A stretch of DNA of 64,000 nucleotides from Methanosarcina barkeri MS (lineage in GTDB: Archaea; Halobacteriota; Methanosarcinia; Methanosarcinales; Methanosarcinaceae). Shown in pieces: positions 1 through 9,263 of this stretch. The stretch is taken from the NCBI RefSeq assembly GCF_000970025.1, contig NZ_CP009528.1, positions 4,141,168-4,205,167 on the forward strand, written 5' to 3'. Position 1 is the stretch's first letter, and every line of letters starts with the position of its first letter. Made by a program: the position numbers and the translations under genes. The notes beneath the pieces were generated by a model that searched no databases, was not told the origin of the DNA, and was given only the letters and a program-made list of their open reading frames with translations.

Positions 1-980
1 TTGTTAGTCCAGACCATGTTAGGAAGGAAAGGTCCGGCTGCAGGTTCGCCTACATTATAGAGTACATTTTTTACAATGCTATCTCTGTCAATTGCATAAG
101 AGATCGCCTGCCTGACTCTGGTATCGTTTAACTTGTCCTTTGCAAGATTTACGTCTATCTTATAAACTCTGGGTTCCACGTGTTTTTCTACATTAATACC
201 CTCAAGAGCATCAATCCTGTCGGTTTCACTGTATGGTACATCTACTGTAAAATCGATATCTCCGCTTTCTATTGCTATTGCTCTTGTGTTAGGATCTGGC
301 ATACCTTTGATTACCATTCTATCAAGGCCTACTTTTCCTCCCCACCAATTCTTATTCTTAACAACTGTAAGTACATTGGTCTGCTCGTCAAATGACTCAA
401 ACATATATGGACCGGTGCTTATAAGTTTTATCAGGTCCCCGTTTTCATCTACCGAATTCCTGTTTATTATTGCAGTACAGGGATAGTGAAGTACAGCTGG
501 AAGCATCGTATTGAGGTCAGCTGTTTTTATGAGCAGAGTATAGTTATCTTTTACTTCTATAGATTTTATATTCAACATTGATGCAACATTGACATTCCTG
601 CTAATGGCTCTATCCAACGAGAATTTTACATCTTCTGCAGTCATGTTGGTTCCATCATGGAACTTGACATCCTTCCTTAGCTTGAATTCCCATGTATTAT
701 TGTCAAGCTGCTGCCATGATGTTGCAAGACCTGGTGCCAGTGAAAAATCCTCATTTGTTGTCACAAGAGTTTCCACAACCAGAGCTTTTTCACATATTAC
801 CTTCATGTCTTCAGCTGGATCAATAGATTCTATGTCCCACATTTCCCCAATTGTCAGTTCCTTAACGTCACTTTCGTTACTTACATCGGCTTTACCTGAA
901 TCGAGACAACCAGAAATTGCCATTGCGACTACCATAAGCATAGCCATAAGCAAAAATGAGTCTGCTTTCTTTCTGTACAT
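1..980 (-). CDS. ABC transporter substrate-binding protein, family 5 (peptide/nickel type), 3' end outside window
   Basis: Reading leftwards from the ATG at 980, the protein opens with a lipoprotein signal (hydrophobic stretch ending MAISGCLDSG, lipobox Cys about residue 25). It continues with the family-5 solute-binding pattern: LTIGEMWDIESIDPAED, then SWQQLDNNTWEFKLRKDVKFHDGT and MTAEDVKFSLDRA, and later RQAISYAIDRDSIV. It runs off the left edge, so about 325 of a usual 500 or more residues are seen. Such proteins sit outside the membrane and deliver oligopeptides, nickel or metal chelates to a permease. The gene lies 19 bp downstream of a SAM methyltransferase on the same strand, so the two are probably co-transcribed. 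The substrate cannot be told from this part. Confidence 0.9.
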   Translation of the reverse strand, partial: MYRKKADSFLLMAMLMVVAMAISGCLDSGKADVSNESDVKELTIGEMWDIESIDPAEDMKVICEKALVVETLVTTNEDFSLAPGLATSWQQLDNNTWEFKLRKDVKFHDGTNMTAEDVKFSLDRAISRNVNVASMLNIKSIEVKDNYTLLIKTADLNTMLPAVLHYPCTAIINRNSVDENGDLIKLISTGPYMFESFDEQTNVLTVVKNKNWWGGKVGLDRMVIKGMPDPNTRAIAIESGDIDFTVDVPYSETDRIDALEGINVEKHVEPRVYKIDVNLAKDKLNDTRVRQAISYAIDRDSIVKNVLYNVGEPAAGPFLPNMVWTN

Positions 981-999
981 AGTTCTACCTCTTTTAAAA

Positions 1000-1761
1000 T
1001 TATTTTTTACCGTAGAGCATGTAATAATCGTAATTGTACCCGATTCGTTTCCAGAAAGACATGTATTGCTTCTGTATTTTCCTGATGTGAGATATATCAT
1101 AGGCATCGATTTTTGAAAATCCGGCATTCTTAAGATATTGCCTAGACTCTTTCAGTGAAGTGCCGCTGGCATTGGGAAGCGATGCTGTCAGTTCTTTAGA
1201 ATAGTGGCCTTCCCATGGATTTGCTTGTTCAAAAATAAGAATTCCAAGACTGCTTATAAAACGTCTGACTCGAGTGTTTAGAGAACCGTCGTCCCAGATC
1301 CCATCGATAATTATGGCATAACCTCCATCTCTAAGGACTCTGTTCCAGTTCTTTATAGCTGTTTTCGGGTTGGGGAGAGTCCACAGAAGGTGACGAGTTA
1401 TTACCACGTCGAAGTTTTTTTCATCAAAAGGAGGATTTTCGGCATCGCCTTTAAGAAATTTAATGGATAGCCCCTGGGACATGGATTTTAGGCGTCCTTT
1501 TTCCATCATTTTCTCGGAAAGATCAAGACCTGTGACGTTATGTCCCATCTCTGCAAAAAGAATGCTTAGCTCACCTGTTCCACAACCTACATCCAGAACA
1601 TCAAGTTTTCCTTCTGGAATGATCTTTTTGAACATTGTCTTCCAAGCATCAGCTTCCTCAAGACTTTTTACTTTGTGCCCATGCTGTGTGTCATAGGTAG
1701 CTGAAGATTCATCCCATTTGCTTGTAATGAGTTCTTTGATTTGTTTGTTTTCAAGAGTCAT
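1000..1761 (-). CDS. class I SAM-dependent methyltransferase
   Basis: The 253-residue protein has the Rossmann methyltransferase core. Motif I is VLDVGCGTGELSILFAE at about residue 55, followed by the acidic GLDLSEKMMEKGR, GDAENPPFDEKNFDVVITRHLLWTLPNP and VLRDGGYAIIIDG. The C-terminal part is typical of UbiE/COQ5-like small-molecule methyltransferases. It is the first gene of a unit with the substrate-binding protein downstream. In archaea such methyltransferases recur beside nickel/peptide-type importers, which suggests a role with a metal or chelator, but that is inference; the substrate is unknown. The ATG at 1761 is preceded by an AT-rich promoter region. Confidence 0.85.
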   Translation of the reverse strand: MTLENKQIKELITSKWDESSATYDTQHGHKVKSLEEADAWKTMFKKIIPEGKLDVLDVGCGTGELSILFAEMGHNVTGLDLSEKMMEKGRLKSMSQGLSIKFLKGDAENPPFDEKNFDVVITRHLLWTLPNPKTAIKNWNRVLRDGGYAIIIDGIWDDGSLNTRVRRFISSLGILIFEQANPWEGHYSKELTASLPNASGTSLKESRQYLKNAGFSKIDAYDISHIRKIQKQYMSFWKRIGYNYDYYMLYGKK

Positions 1762-1806
1762 GGGGCGTTATAATAATAAAAAAATATAAATAATTCACTT
1801 TATTGA

Positions 1807-1866
1807 TAATGTTTATTAGTAGGATTAGTAATGTTTATTAGTAGGATTAGTAATGTTTATTAGTAG
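1807..1866. repeat. 22-bp tandem repeat, 2.7 copies, in a non-coding stretch
   Basis: The unit taatgtttattagtaggatt(ag) is present at 1807 and 1829 and partly at 1851. It lies in the 1762-2260 gap upstream of the methyltransferase gene. The rest of that gap is AT-rich, and I see no gene in it. Confidence 0.85.
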
Positions 1867-2269
1867 TAATACAAAGAGTCTAGTAGTATAAATTAATAAC
1901 TAATACATTTATTGTGTGACTTCATTATGTGACGGCCTTGAATGAAGTTCTATGAATTATTTAATTAACAATATAAATATATTAGAGATCATTTTGGTAA
2001 TTTATGTTTTATTAACCTCCAAATTTCCTCATAGGCTACATTCAACATTGAGAAGTCTTGTTGCCAGGTTAAAAAAAGTTCATATCAACGTAATAAGCAA
2101 GATTTAAGAAAACAGGGAAGTCAAAATAGAATCCTATAATTGAAGATAAAAACATAAAGATAAGATTTATGAGGATGATTTATTTTAACAAAGAACAAAA
2201 TTTTAACAAATTATATTTTTAGTCTAAAATAATTTCACTTTGAAACTTTTTTCGTTTTTTATTTTCACA

Positions 2270-3180
2270 ACTCAAACAATTTCACTTTTATTCAGAATTT
2301 TACCTCAACCGGTAATCTATTCCGGAATACACTTTGTGATGATTCTAATTGTTCAAGTTTCAAAGCTCCATGAGGTCTCTTGTTACAACCACTGTATGAA
2401 TTCTTCGAAAAATTTGGATCTTTCTCCAAACCTTTCGTATGTATAGAACTATTTCTCTATTTTCCGTTTGTCTGAGGATGTCTTACCATTGTAAATATTG
2501 GTTTAATTCCAGGTTATTCAATGCGCCTTAGGAGTTAAACTTACTATTCCATGAACCATCTTTATTGATCCTGTGAACTCTGAATTCACTCCATGATAAA
2601 TTTCCTTAAAAGACATATGTCCCAGTACTCACTGACAAGTTCATCAATTACTTTAATGGTGTTCTCCATGTTACAATGAACATATTCTCCACCTGCAATT
2701 CATTTTTGATGACTCATCAAGAATGGCACAGACCTGCAAGCCTAATCTGGGGTTTTCATGCCAATCGATGCGTGCAGCAGACATGCTGTGTTCACGTTCG
2801 TATCTGTACCATTTTCACCTCTTATTTCTTTTATCGGTTCACACTGACAAGGTTCATGCTGAGTAGATATTTATGGATTCTGTTATGAGATATCCTGGAT
2901 TATATTTGCCTTCCACGAGAATCTCAAAGTAATATACTCCAAACTTGTAATCTGAATAAGTTTGATCAATCAATTCCTTTTCATCAGAGAATAATGGCTT
3001 CTTTGGTATTCCAAGATAATTGCTAACCTGAAGAAGCTTACCAGCTTCAATGTATTCTTTATAGATCTGCTGAATTCGATGAGCTGAGGTTCAGAGGATC
3101 TCAGCTATCGTATAGGAGGATTCCCCTTTCAACTTTAGAGTAACAATCCAACGGATCTTTTTCCTGTCAAGTTTCACAAA
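2270..3180 (-). pseudogene. degraded integrase-type (IS481-like, DDE) transposase
   Basis: Read on the minus strand, a coherent transposase emerges across several frames. The N-terminal helix-turn-helix stretch includes KKIRWIVTLKLKGESSYTIA. An internal part runs HRIQQIYKEYIEAGKLLQV and LFSDEKELIDQTYSDYKFGV. A DDE-core part includes REHSMSAARIDWHENPR, and the end is HPQTNGK ... ERFGERSKFFEEFIQWYNKRP. Stops and frameshifts break it at several points (for example TGA after TIAEIL), so it cannot be functional. No clear terminal inverted repeats were found. Family assignment is from motif memory, not a search. Confidence 0.7.
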
Positions 3181-3291
3181 AGATAAGGGATTCCAAATAA
3201 CATAGTTAACACGAAATCATTTCGGGATAAAACATGTTTCTGCAATCCTTTTTCTGAGATATGTTCTTTTAGCTATTTTTATCTGAGATTT

Positions 3292-3999
3292 TTAGGAGAA
3301 ATTTATTCCGAGATCTTTAAATCCGTTAAGTTTTGCAAGGTTGATCAGCAATGGTGTAAGCGATTCCATAGTATTTGCCTGCTTAAGAGGGCCTCCATCC
3401 AGGGGTTTCATGCATCCCATATGATCTGTAAGCTTAATGACCAGCTTCTTTGCTTCGGCATCATCACTACATACCAGCGCATGGTATACAGATTTGCACT
3501 TAACAATATCCCTCAATTTTCTTGCCGGGATGTTGTGGAAAGCTGCAACAACTTTTGTAGAAGCCGGGACATTTTTCTGAATTGCAAGAGCGGCTGAACC
3601 TTCCTCTGGAGGTTCATATACAAAAAGGTCTCCTTCCTTTTCCATCGGGACTACAGGAGTAATAAGAATCTTGTCTTCAAGAGCCTCACGAATCTCATGC
3701 AGCAAAGGCAAAACGTGGCCAAAACGAATAGTAAGAATTATTACTTCGGCTGCTTGCGCAGCTTCATGGTTACTGTTTCCTGTGATAGTTATCTTAGAAG
3801 TGTCAAACCCGCAGTTTTCAAGTTCGGAAATGGCTTTTTTTGCGGCTTCATTGGCAGCTTCCTTGGATCTGGATCCTATAATTACTTCGTTCTTTACGCC
3901 TTCAGCCATAAGGTTTTGAAGGGCCAGCCTGAGCACCATACCTTCTCCTATATTGCCAGTTCCTCCTAAGACAGCTATTTTTAACTTTTCAGAACTCAA
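3292..3999 (-). CDS. npdG: F420H2:NADP+ oxidoreductase (NADPH-dependent F420 reductase)
   Basis: This 235-residue protein opens with the nucleotide-binding turn KIAVLGGTGNIGEGMVLRLA and follows with the NADP-phosphate site region IIGSRSKEAANEAA. Later it has ILTIRFGHVLPLLHEI, ITPVVPMEKEGDLF, VVAAFHNIPA and a C-terminal GGPLKQANTMESLTPLLINL that matches the F420-binding end of the family. It moves hydride between F420H2 and NADP+ in the cytoplasm and so supplies NADPH for biosynthesis. Length is normal for the family (about 220-240). It stands alone; the 4000-4302 gap upstream is AT-rich promoter DNA without a recognisable gene. Confidence 0.93.
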   Translation of the reverse strand: MSSEKLKIAVLGGTGNIGEGMVLRLALQNLMAEGVKNEVIIGSRSKEAANEAAKKAISELENCGFDTSKITITGNSNHEAAQAAEVIILTIRFGHVLPLLHEIREALEDKILITPVVPMEKEGDLFVYEPPEEGSAALAIQKNVPASTKVVAAFHNIPARKLRDIVKCKSVYHALVCSDDAEAKKLVIKLTDHMGCMKPLDGGPLKQANTMESLTPLLINLAKLNGFKDLGINFS

Positions 4000-4302
4000 T
4001 TTGAAAAAACCTCCAGTTTGCTATATTTTCTATAAAATATGTTAGAAAGTAATTGCACCTTCTGTCTTTGTTAATTAAATTAAGATCGCTAATTAAATTA
4101 GAATATTATGTATAGCGACTCCAGATTTCTATAATTACTTTCATTAATCTGAATATTTATCTAGGACTATAAAACTAAACTCTTTTATTAATTTCGCTTT
4201 TCTCATTAAATATTTCTTTTAATAATTCAACACTCTAAACACACTATGAACAGACATCACAAAGATTTAGGAATATACATCGTTTATATTTTGCTTGAAT
4301 TT

Positions 4303-4842
4303 TCATTCAAGCAGTAAAACCCCAACACATATAGTTTTTTCAGGTATGCAGAACTCAAGTACAAGTCCTGCCTTTTCCATTGCCTTCTGGAGATTTATTC
4401 CTACAGCCTCAGGTGCAAAACGCCTCAATTCCGGCTTTATGCATTTTTCAAGATTACAGATTTCGCATTCGTTGCATGAGCCAGGCCTCAGAAGATGCGC
4501 AAAAGTAAAGCCTTCCTTGAAAGCTTCATGTTCAAGCTTTAACATTTTATGGAAGGAGTCTTTACGAATGTCTTCCCAGACCTCATGGATATCCGAAACC
4601 TGTGAAGTATCGCGTTCTTCGATAAGTAGAAGCGCACTATTGTATTCTCCTATGATTTTTCTAAACTCATCAACCGATATAACATTAGGTGGACAGCTCA
4701 GTCTCCTTCCATAACCTCTGCAACCGTAAGCACACTTCAGAGCAATCCTGTTTTCAACCGGAATATCTTCTGCATCCACAAGGTAAGCCTTGAGACCCAA
4801 CCCTGAAGCCTTTTCAACAAGATCTTCAAATTTTCCTAACAT
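4303..4842 (-). CDS. DUF2284 predicted metal-binding protein
   Basis: The 179 residues carry two Cys clusters typical of DUF2284. The first is LKCAYGCRGYGRRLSCPPN at about residues 34-52, the second RPGSCNECEICNLEKCIKPE at about 120-139. These Cys sets suggest a metal or iron-sulfur centre. No signal peptide or membrane segment is seen, so it is probably cytoplasmic. The biochemical role of the family is not established. It is a single-gene unit, with 160 bp of tandem repeat about 115 bp upstream of its start. Confidence 0.85.
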   Translation of the reverse strand: MLGKFEDLVEKASGLGLKAYLVDAEDIPVENRIALKCAYGCRGYGRRLSCPPNVISVDEFRKIIGEYNSALLLIEERDTSQVSDIHEVWEDIRKDSFHKMLKLEHEAFKEGFTFAHLLRPGSCNECEICNLEKCIKPELRRFAPEAVGINLQKAMEKAGLVLEFCIPEKTICVGVLLLE

Positions 4843-4956
4843 GATAACCCCTTTAAAAAAACCTTTTTGTTTTTCTGTCTTCTTTCTTCTTAATTTGTTA
4901 TCTTTCCAATTATTTTTTACTTTGAGAAATGAATTGAGATCTTACTATCCATAACG

Positions 4957-5116
4957 TTAACTAGCTCTAAAATTAACTAGCTCTAAAATTAACTAGCTTT
5001 AAAGTTAACTAGCATTAAAGTTAACTAGCCCTAAAATTAACTAGCTCCAAAATTAACTAGCTCTAAAATTAACTAGCTCTAAAATTAACTAGCATTAAAG
5101 TTAACTAGCCCTAAAG
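4957..5116. repeat. 16-bp tandem repeat, exactly 10 units
   Basis: Ten contiguous units of the form ttaactagctctaaaa fill 160 bp with no spacers. Variation is confined to unit positions 10-12 and 16 (ctc, ctt, cat, ccc; a or g). The block lies between the divergent DUF2284 and M24 peptidase genes. The unit carries a constant TTAACTAG core. It might affect either promoter or may simply be a minisatellite. Confidence 0.97.
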
Positions 5117-5278
5117 TTATTTTTTATCTTTTAAGAAATCACTGAGAGAAATATAGTTTTGTTATGAAAAACAAGAATTATTATATTTACTATCTATATT
5201 TGCTCATAAATCCTTGCCATATTCACTACTGAATTGATATCTCTTAATTGATAACAGATAATTAGTAAAGGAATCTAC

Positions 5279-6472
5279 ATGATTAAAAAAGTACCTTTAA
5301 CTGAATTGAAAAAACGGATGAGAAATTTTAGAAAACGGATGGATATCTCAAATCCTCAATGGGAGATAGCTGTTATCTTCAGCAAAATCAATCTTTATTA
5401 TTTTACGGGTACGATGCAAGATGGAATGCTGATTATCCCTAAGCACGGAGAAGAAACTTTCTGGGTACGCCGCAGCTACGAAAGAGCCCTGGATGAATCC
5501 TTATTTCCAAATATAAAACCTATGAACAGTTTCCGTGATGCCACAAAGAGTATAAGTAGGCTTCCGAACACAGTATACCTTGAAACCGAAGTTGTTCCTC
5601 TAGCTTTGTACCAGAGATTTCAAAAATACTTCCCTTTTAAGAATGCCAAATCTGCTGACTCTCAAATTTGCGCTGTCAGAGCAGTAAAAAGCGAATATGA
5701 ACTCTCGATAACAAGAGAAGCTGGTAGAATTCATCAGCATGTGCTGGAAGATCTTGTACCTGAAATGCTGCAGGAAGGAATGAGTGAAGTGGACCTGTCA
5801 ACCGAAATATATTCAGTTATGGTTGAAGAAGGACATCACGGATTATGCCGTTTTGGAATGTTCGATACCGAGATGATCCTGGGAAATGTCTGTTTTGGTG
5901 AAAGTTCAATTTATCCTTCTTACTTTAACGGACCTGGAGGAATCTACGGGATGTGTCCTGCAGTTCCCCTGATTGGAAGCCGTGAGAGAAAGCTGAAAAA
6001 AGGAGATCTGGTATTCATTGATATTGGATGTGGGATTGAAGGTTATAACACGGATAAAACGACCACATACATGTTTGGTTCTTCGCTTCCACAATATGCC
6101 ATAGATGCCCATAATAAATGTGTGGAGATACAGAACGAAGCTGCTTCAATGTTAAAACCAGGTGCTATTCCCTCGGAAATCTACAATACCATAATGAATA
6201 AGCTCGATTCGGAATTTCTTCAGAACTTTATGGGTTTTGGCAACCGCAAAGTTAAATTCATAGGCCATGCGGTTGGATTACTAATCGACGAAACGCCTGT
6301 GATTGCTGAAGGATTTGATGAGCCCCTCCAGGAAGGAATGGTATTTGCTCTCGAACCTAAAAAAGGAATTGAAAATATAGGAATGGTAGGGATTGAAAAT
6401 ACTTTCATAGTAACTGCTAAAGGCGGAGAGTGTATTACAGGAGATAATCCGGGATTGATTCAAGTATTTTAA
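5279..6472 (+). CDS. M24 family metallopeptidase (Xaa-Pro peptidase-like), intact copy
   Basis: The protein has 397 residues: a creatinase-type N-terminal domain (about 1-150) and a pita-bread M24 catalytic domain (about 160-397). The metal ligands of the family are all visible: [10 protein letters not shown] with the first Asp and [13 protein letters not shown] with the second, then [12 protein letters not shown] (His), FALEPKKG (Glu) and VGIENTFIV (Glu). It should be a cytoplasmic di-metal aminopeptidase or prolidase-like hydrolase; the exact substrate is unknown. Broken copies of the same gene lie at 14546-15210 and 20352-20506, so this is the surviving parent-type copy in the window. Confidence 0.9.
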   Translation: MIKKVPLTELKKRMRNFRKRMDISNPQWEIAVIFSKINLYYFTGTMQDGMLIIPKHGEETFWVRRSYERALDESLFPNIKPMNSFRDATKSISRLPNTVYLETEVVPLALYQRFQKYFPFKNAKSADSQICAVRAVKSEYELSITREAGRIHQHVLEDLVPEMLQEGMSEVDLSTEIYSVMVEEGHHGLCRFGMFDTEMILGNVCFGESSIYPSYFNGPGGIYGMCPAVPLIGSRERKLKKGDLVFIDIGCGIEGYNTDKTTTYMFGSSLPQYAIDAHNKCVEIQNEAASMLKPGAIPSEIYNTIMNKLDSEFLQNFMGFGNRKVKFIGHAVGLLIDETPVIAEGFDEPLQEGMVFALEPKKGIENIGMVGIENTFIVTAKGGECITGDNPGLIQVF

Positions 6473-6662
6473 TTGCGAATCAAACATCCAGGGAATCAAG
6501 CATCTAGAAGGTTTCTTACTAACAGGTGATTATATTTCCAGATGCCTGAAAACGGCATTTTTTCTTTCCGAAAAATACTTTCCTTAACCTGGAAGCATTT
6601 TTCAATCCATAGGTTAGAAAGTGCCACCCACCAGCTTGCCTGACGGCGCTTGCGGAAGCTTA

Positions 6663-6710
6663 TCCCGAAGAGGCAATAGTCCAACAGTTCGTTGGACAAT
6701 TACCTCGGGA
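6663..6710. other. long imperfect stem-loop between convergent genes
   Basis: TCCCGA at 6663 pairs with TCGGGA at 6705-6710. After a short bulge, GTCCAAC pairs with GTTGGAC around a five-base loop, giving about 18 pairs over 48 nt. It lies in the 6473-6780 gap between the M24 gene and the convergent FilR1-type gene. This gap is locally richer in G+C than other spacers. It may be a bidirectional terminator or a repeat-element remnant. Confidence 0.5.
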
Positions 6711-6780
6711 ACTGGCTAAACAAGGCTGATATGTCCATTTTTCCTGATTTGATCGATAACTGCAAAATCAAATTTCATTT

Positions 6781-7599
6781 TTATGAACTCTGCCTGCCTT
6801 TACAATACCAAAAAAACCTCTCTCCCCATTCAATGGCCTTCGAGTCAGAACTGAATAATCCTGTACTGATGTCGTATTCAACGTTTCCGTTTTTGTACAG
6901 GCTCAGAGAAAGGTGTTTATCCGTAACAATGAGCCCCACTTTGATATCTTGATCCATGACAATTAATTTGAAGTTTTCATAATCTTTCAGTGCTTCTACT
7001 TTTTCCAAGTAAGGTGATTGATTCAATTCTTCTGCAACATGAAGAGAAATTATAAGCTCAACAGGGATTCCTTCTTTCACTCTTTCAAAGATTGAATCAG
7101 CATATCCGCTGGTCACTACGGACGATATGCCATATATATGATCTGCTTCTTTAATTATTTTTAACTGGTTGTTATAGACATTAAGGATCTTCATACCTTT
7201 ATCTTTGAGGACTTCAGACTCGTAAAGACATCCGATTTCTTTTAACAGAGGACCGGGAATTCCTTCAAGGTAATGTCTCAACCAGAAATGCTTAAATTTA
7301 TTAATTGTCCAAAATGTTATAAAAGAGTCAGCTACTTCTAAAGCTACAACTTTTCCTGCTGGCGTCAGGAAATACTCACGTCCTTTCATTTCTATTAGAC
7401 GATCTGCTTCGAGTTTCCTGAGCTTTGGAATTATAACCTGAGAAGTGCTTCCGGTAATTTCACGCAGCTGAGAAAGCTTTCTGCTGCCTTCATTTAATGA
7501 CAGAAGTATCTCTGTTAGAAGTCTTGACCTGTATATTGCCTGAATGCCATCGCTCATCTCTTTATAAATTTCGAAGCTGTTCATTTCCTGTCGCCACAT
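6781..7599 (-). CDS. winged-helix transcriptional regulator with FilR1-type (DUF1724) sensor domain
   Basis: The N-terminal 90 residues form a winged helix (ILLSLNEGSRKLSQLREITG, STSQVIIPKLRKLEADRLIE, GREYFLTPAGKVVALEVADSF). The remaining 170 residues match the methanogen FilR1/DUF1724 domain, with FWLRHYLEGIPGPLLKEIG, IFERVKEGIPVELIISLHV and HLSLSLYKNGNVEYDISTGLFS. In Methanosarcina related regulators (Msr proteins) control methyltransferase genes, but this one has no methanogenesis neighbour, so its target is unknown. ATG codons exist at 7599 and 7584; the second (MNSFEIYKEMSDG) is the more family-like start. It converges on the M24 gene. Confidence 0.88.
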   Translation of the reverse strand: MWRQEMNSFEIYKEMSDGIQAIYRSRLLTEILLSLNEGSRKLSQLREITGSTSQVIIPKLRKLEADRLIEMKGREYFLTPAGKVVALEVADSFITFWTINKFKHFWLRHYLEGIPGPLLKEIGCLYESEVLKDKGMKILNVYNNQLKIIKEADHIYGISSVVTSGYADSIFERVKEGIPVELIISLHVAEELNQSPYLEKVEALKDYENFKLIVMDQDIKVGLIVTDKHLSLSLYKNGNVEYDISTGLFSSDSKAIEWGERFFWYCKGRQSS

Positions 7600-7888
7600 C
7601 TACAGATTTTTTCCCTACTTTCTTATTAAATTGTTTTGACATAATATATCCTTTTCTTTTGTTGAGGCATGTTTGTTGCTACCTTTTTATTAATTTTATA
7701 ACAAAGTGAAGGGGAAGAATATGCAGATTATTTGCTAAAAGTAGATCGAATTTCAAACGTCGATTAAAGCTCTGAAATCTCGTCATTTTCGATGAGAAAG
7801 AGGTGCGACTTAATGAATGTTAATCAGGCTGATGAAATATTCATCGACGTAACAAATGTATAGGAGAAAATTAAGAGAAATTTTTGAA

Positions 7889-7999
7889 TGTGAAGTTCAA
7901 ACAAACCTTCCAGAGCATATTTGAACTTCACATGCCCTGAGGCAAGGAAATGATAGCTTAAGAATATTTAAGGCTTGCTTGATCCTGCCTCCTGGGTAA
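7889..7999 (+). promoter_or_regulatory. structured 5' leader element, copy A
   Basis: A perfect 13-bp stem (TGTGAAGTTCAAA at 7889-7901 with TTTGAACTTCACA at 7920-7932) is followed at once by the mini-hairpin TGCC-CTGA-GGCA (7933-7944). A conserved tail containing GGCTTGCTTGATCCTG comes next. The element ends about 20 nt before the ATG of the exported peptidase-like gene. The same arrangement recurs at 11777, 14056 (truncated) and 22291. Base changes in the stem are compensatory (see findings), which argues that the transcript folds. Confidence 0.7.
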
Positions 8000-8018
8000 A
8001 AATACACGAGGTAAAGGC

Positions 8019-9233
8019 ATGAGAACAAGAAATGACTCAGGAATAGGTATGCTAATTTTAGCAATACTGCTGGTTGGTATGATGTTAGTACCAACTGTTA
8101 ATGCACAGGAAGAAAACAGTCATAGTGTAACTGCAGAGGAAGCCTTTAAGCATGCAAATACGCGCATGATAAGGTTTATAGCAACCGATACAGAAAAATT
8201 TGGAAGCTGGAAAGGGGCATCTATTGATCCCAAACCACTGGAGCTTTATGATATAAATGGTCAAAAATTGTATTATCAATTTTCAGTATATGAAAATAAT
8301 AAAACAATAGGTAAAATCGATGTTGGTGCCAATAAAACACTGGGGCAGCCAATCCAAGTCATCGAATTTAACCCGATACCGTTTAACATGACTGAAGTTA
8401 TGGAAAAGTCAATCGAAACTGCTAAAAGCAATTACCCAACTGGAGAAATCAAATCAACTAAGATGGTTGTATATAGCTATCCCAAAATAGGGGCAATGAC
8501 CGTAGTAAAAGACAAGACTACAGGAGACGAACATCGGATATTTGTGGATGCATATACCCTTGATGTGGTACCAGATGAGCCTACAACTGAAACAAAACTT
8601 GGAGTCTGCTCAATCTATGAACAAAAGTCAAAGAATGAAATAGACGAGAATTTGAAAAAGTGGCAAAAAAGTGATGAGCTTACTAAATCTATAGAACATG
8701 CAGCAACTATTAAGGGAATTAATATTAATATGCCAGTCACTGAAGAAGATATCAAAAAACTTAGTGACGACACAACAATAGTGGGAAGAAGTACAAGTTA
8801 TTATCTCGATACTACTTTATATGGGCAAGAAAATGATCATTACTGTGCTCCAGCATGTGGCCAAATGATTGCTGATTATTATGATGTATTTCATACCCAA
8901 GATTATATATATCAAAAGATGGGCCCAGGTTATACTACTGGCGGGAATGTCATTAATAATAATCAGTTAAATTACTATAAACCATCCAATGGATTAAATA
9001 AACCTAATTCAGCATATGTTACAGTCTTTACGTTTAGTCAAGCGGTTTCTGAAATTAATAATAATAGACCCTTCGTAAGTATAAGAGATAGTCACTCTAG
9101 AGTTTGTAGTGGATACTTAAGTAATTACCCGGAATATTTATTGGCAATCGACGATCCATTACCTGAGGATTATGGTTATTCTTATATGGAAACGTTTGGT
9201 TCAGAAGATTACCGTGTATATGTGAGGAGTTAA
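8019..9233 (+). CDS. exported protein with C-terminal C39-like cysteine peptidase domain
   Basis: The 404-residue protein has a cleavable-looking signal peptide (hydrophobic residues 9-27, VNAQ cleavage region). A middle domain (about 35-190) of unclear family follows. The C-terminal C39-like/papain-like domain has ENDHYCAPACGQMIADYY with candidate nucleophile Cys276, RDSHSRVCSGY with His359, and AIDDP with Asp378 or Asp379. It should act outside the cell, but no substrate is evident. It follows structured leader copy A with the SD-like gaggt 10 nt before the ATG. Its stop codon lies inside a terminator-like hairpin before the UPF0228 gene. It lacks the ABC exporter fusion typical of bacteriocin-processing C39 domains. 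Confidence 0.8.
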   Translation: MRTRNDSGIGMLILAILLVGMMLVPTVNAQEENSHSVTAEEAFKHANTRMIRFIATDTEKFGSWKGASIDPKPLELYDINGQKLYYQFSVYENNKTIGKIDVGANKTLGQPIQVIEFNPIPFNMTEVMEKSIETAKSNYPTGEIKSTKMVVYSYPKIGAMTVVKDKTTGDEHRIFVDAYTLDVVPDEPTTETKLGVCSIYEQKSKNEIDENLKKWQKSDELTKSIEHAATIKGININMPVTEEDIKKLSDDTTIVGRSTSYYLDTTLYGQENDHYCAPACGQMIADYYDVFHTQDYIYQKMGPGYTTGGNVINNNQLNYYKPSNGLNKPNSAYVTVFTFSQAVSEINNNRPFVSIRDSHSRVCSGYLSNYPEYLLAIDDPLPEDYGYSYMETFGSEDYRVYVRS

Positions 9234-9250
9234 AAACTCCTCGTTTTTTT
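9224..9250 (+). terminator. attenuator-like hairpin overlapping the stop codon of the peptidase-like gene
   Basis: GAGGAGTT (9224-9231), loop AAA, AACTCCTC (9235-9242), then a run of seven T at 9244-9250. The second gene of the unit starts only 14 nt later. The same design occurs at 23163-23188. Confidence 0.75.
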
Positions 9251-9263
9251 AGAAGGTGGTAAT

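Noticed and set aside
589-1116. 175-codon plus-strand frame near the left edge
   Set aside because: It is the shadow of the substrate-binding protein and methyltransferase genes read on the minus strand.
4957-5116. Regular repeats suggesting a CRISPR array
   Set aside because: Units are 16 bp and directly contiguous with no spacers; no cas gene nearby.
8019-9233. C39-like domain as a bacteriocin-processing exporter
   Set aside because: The domain is at the C-terminus of a secreted protein and is not fused to membrane or ATPase domains, so it is not that exporter type.
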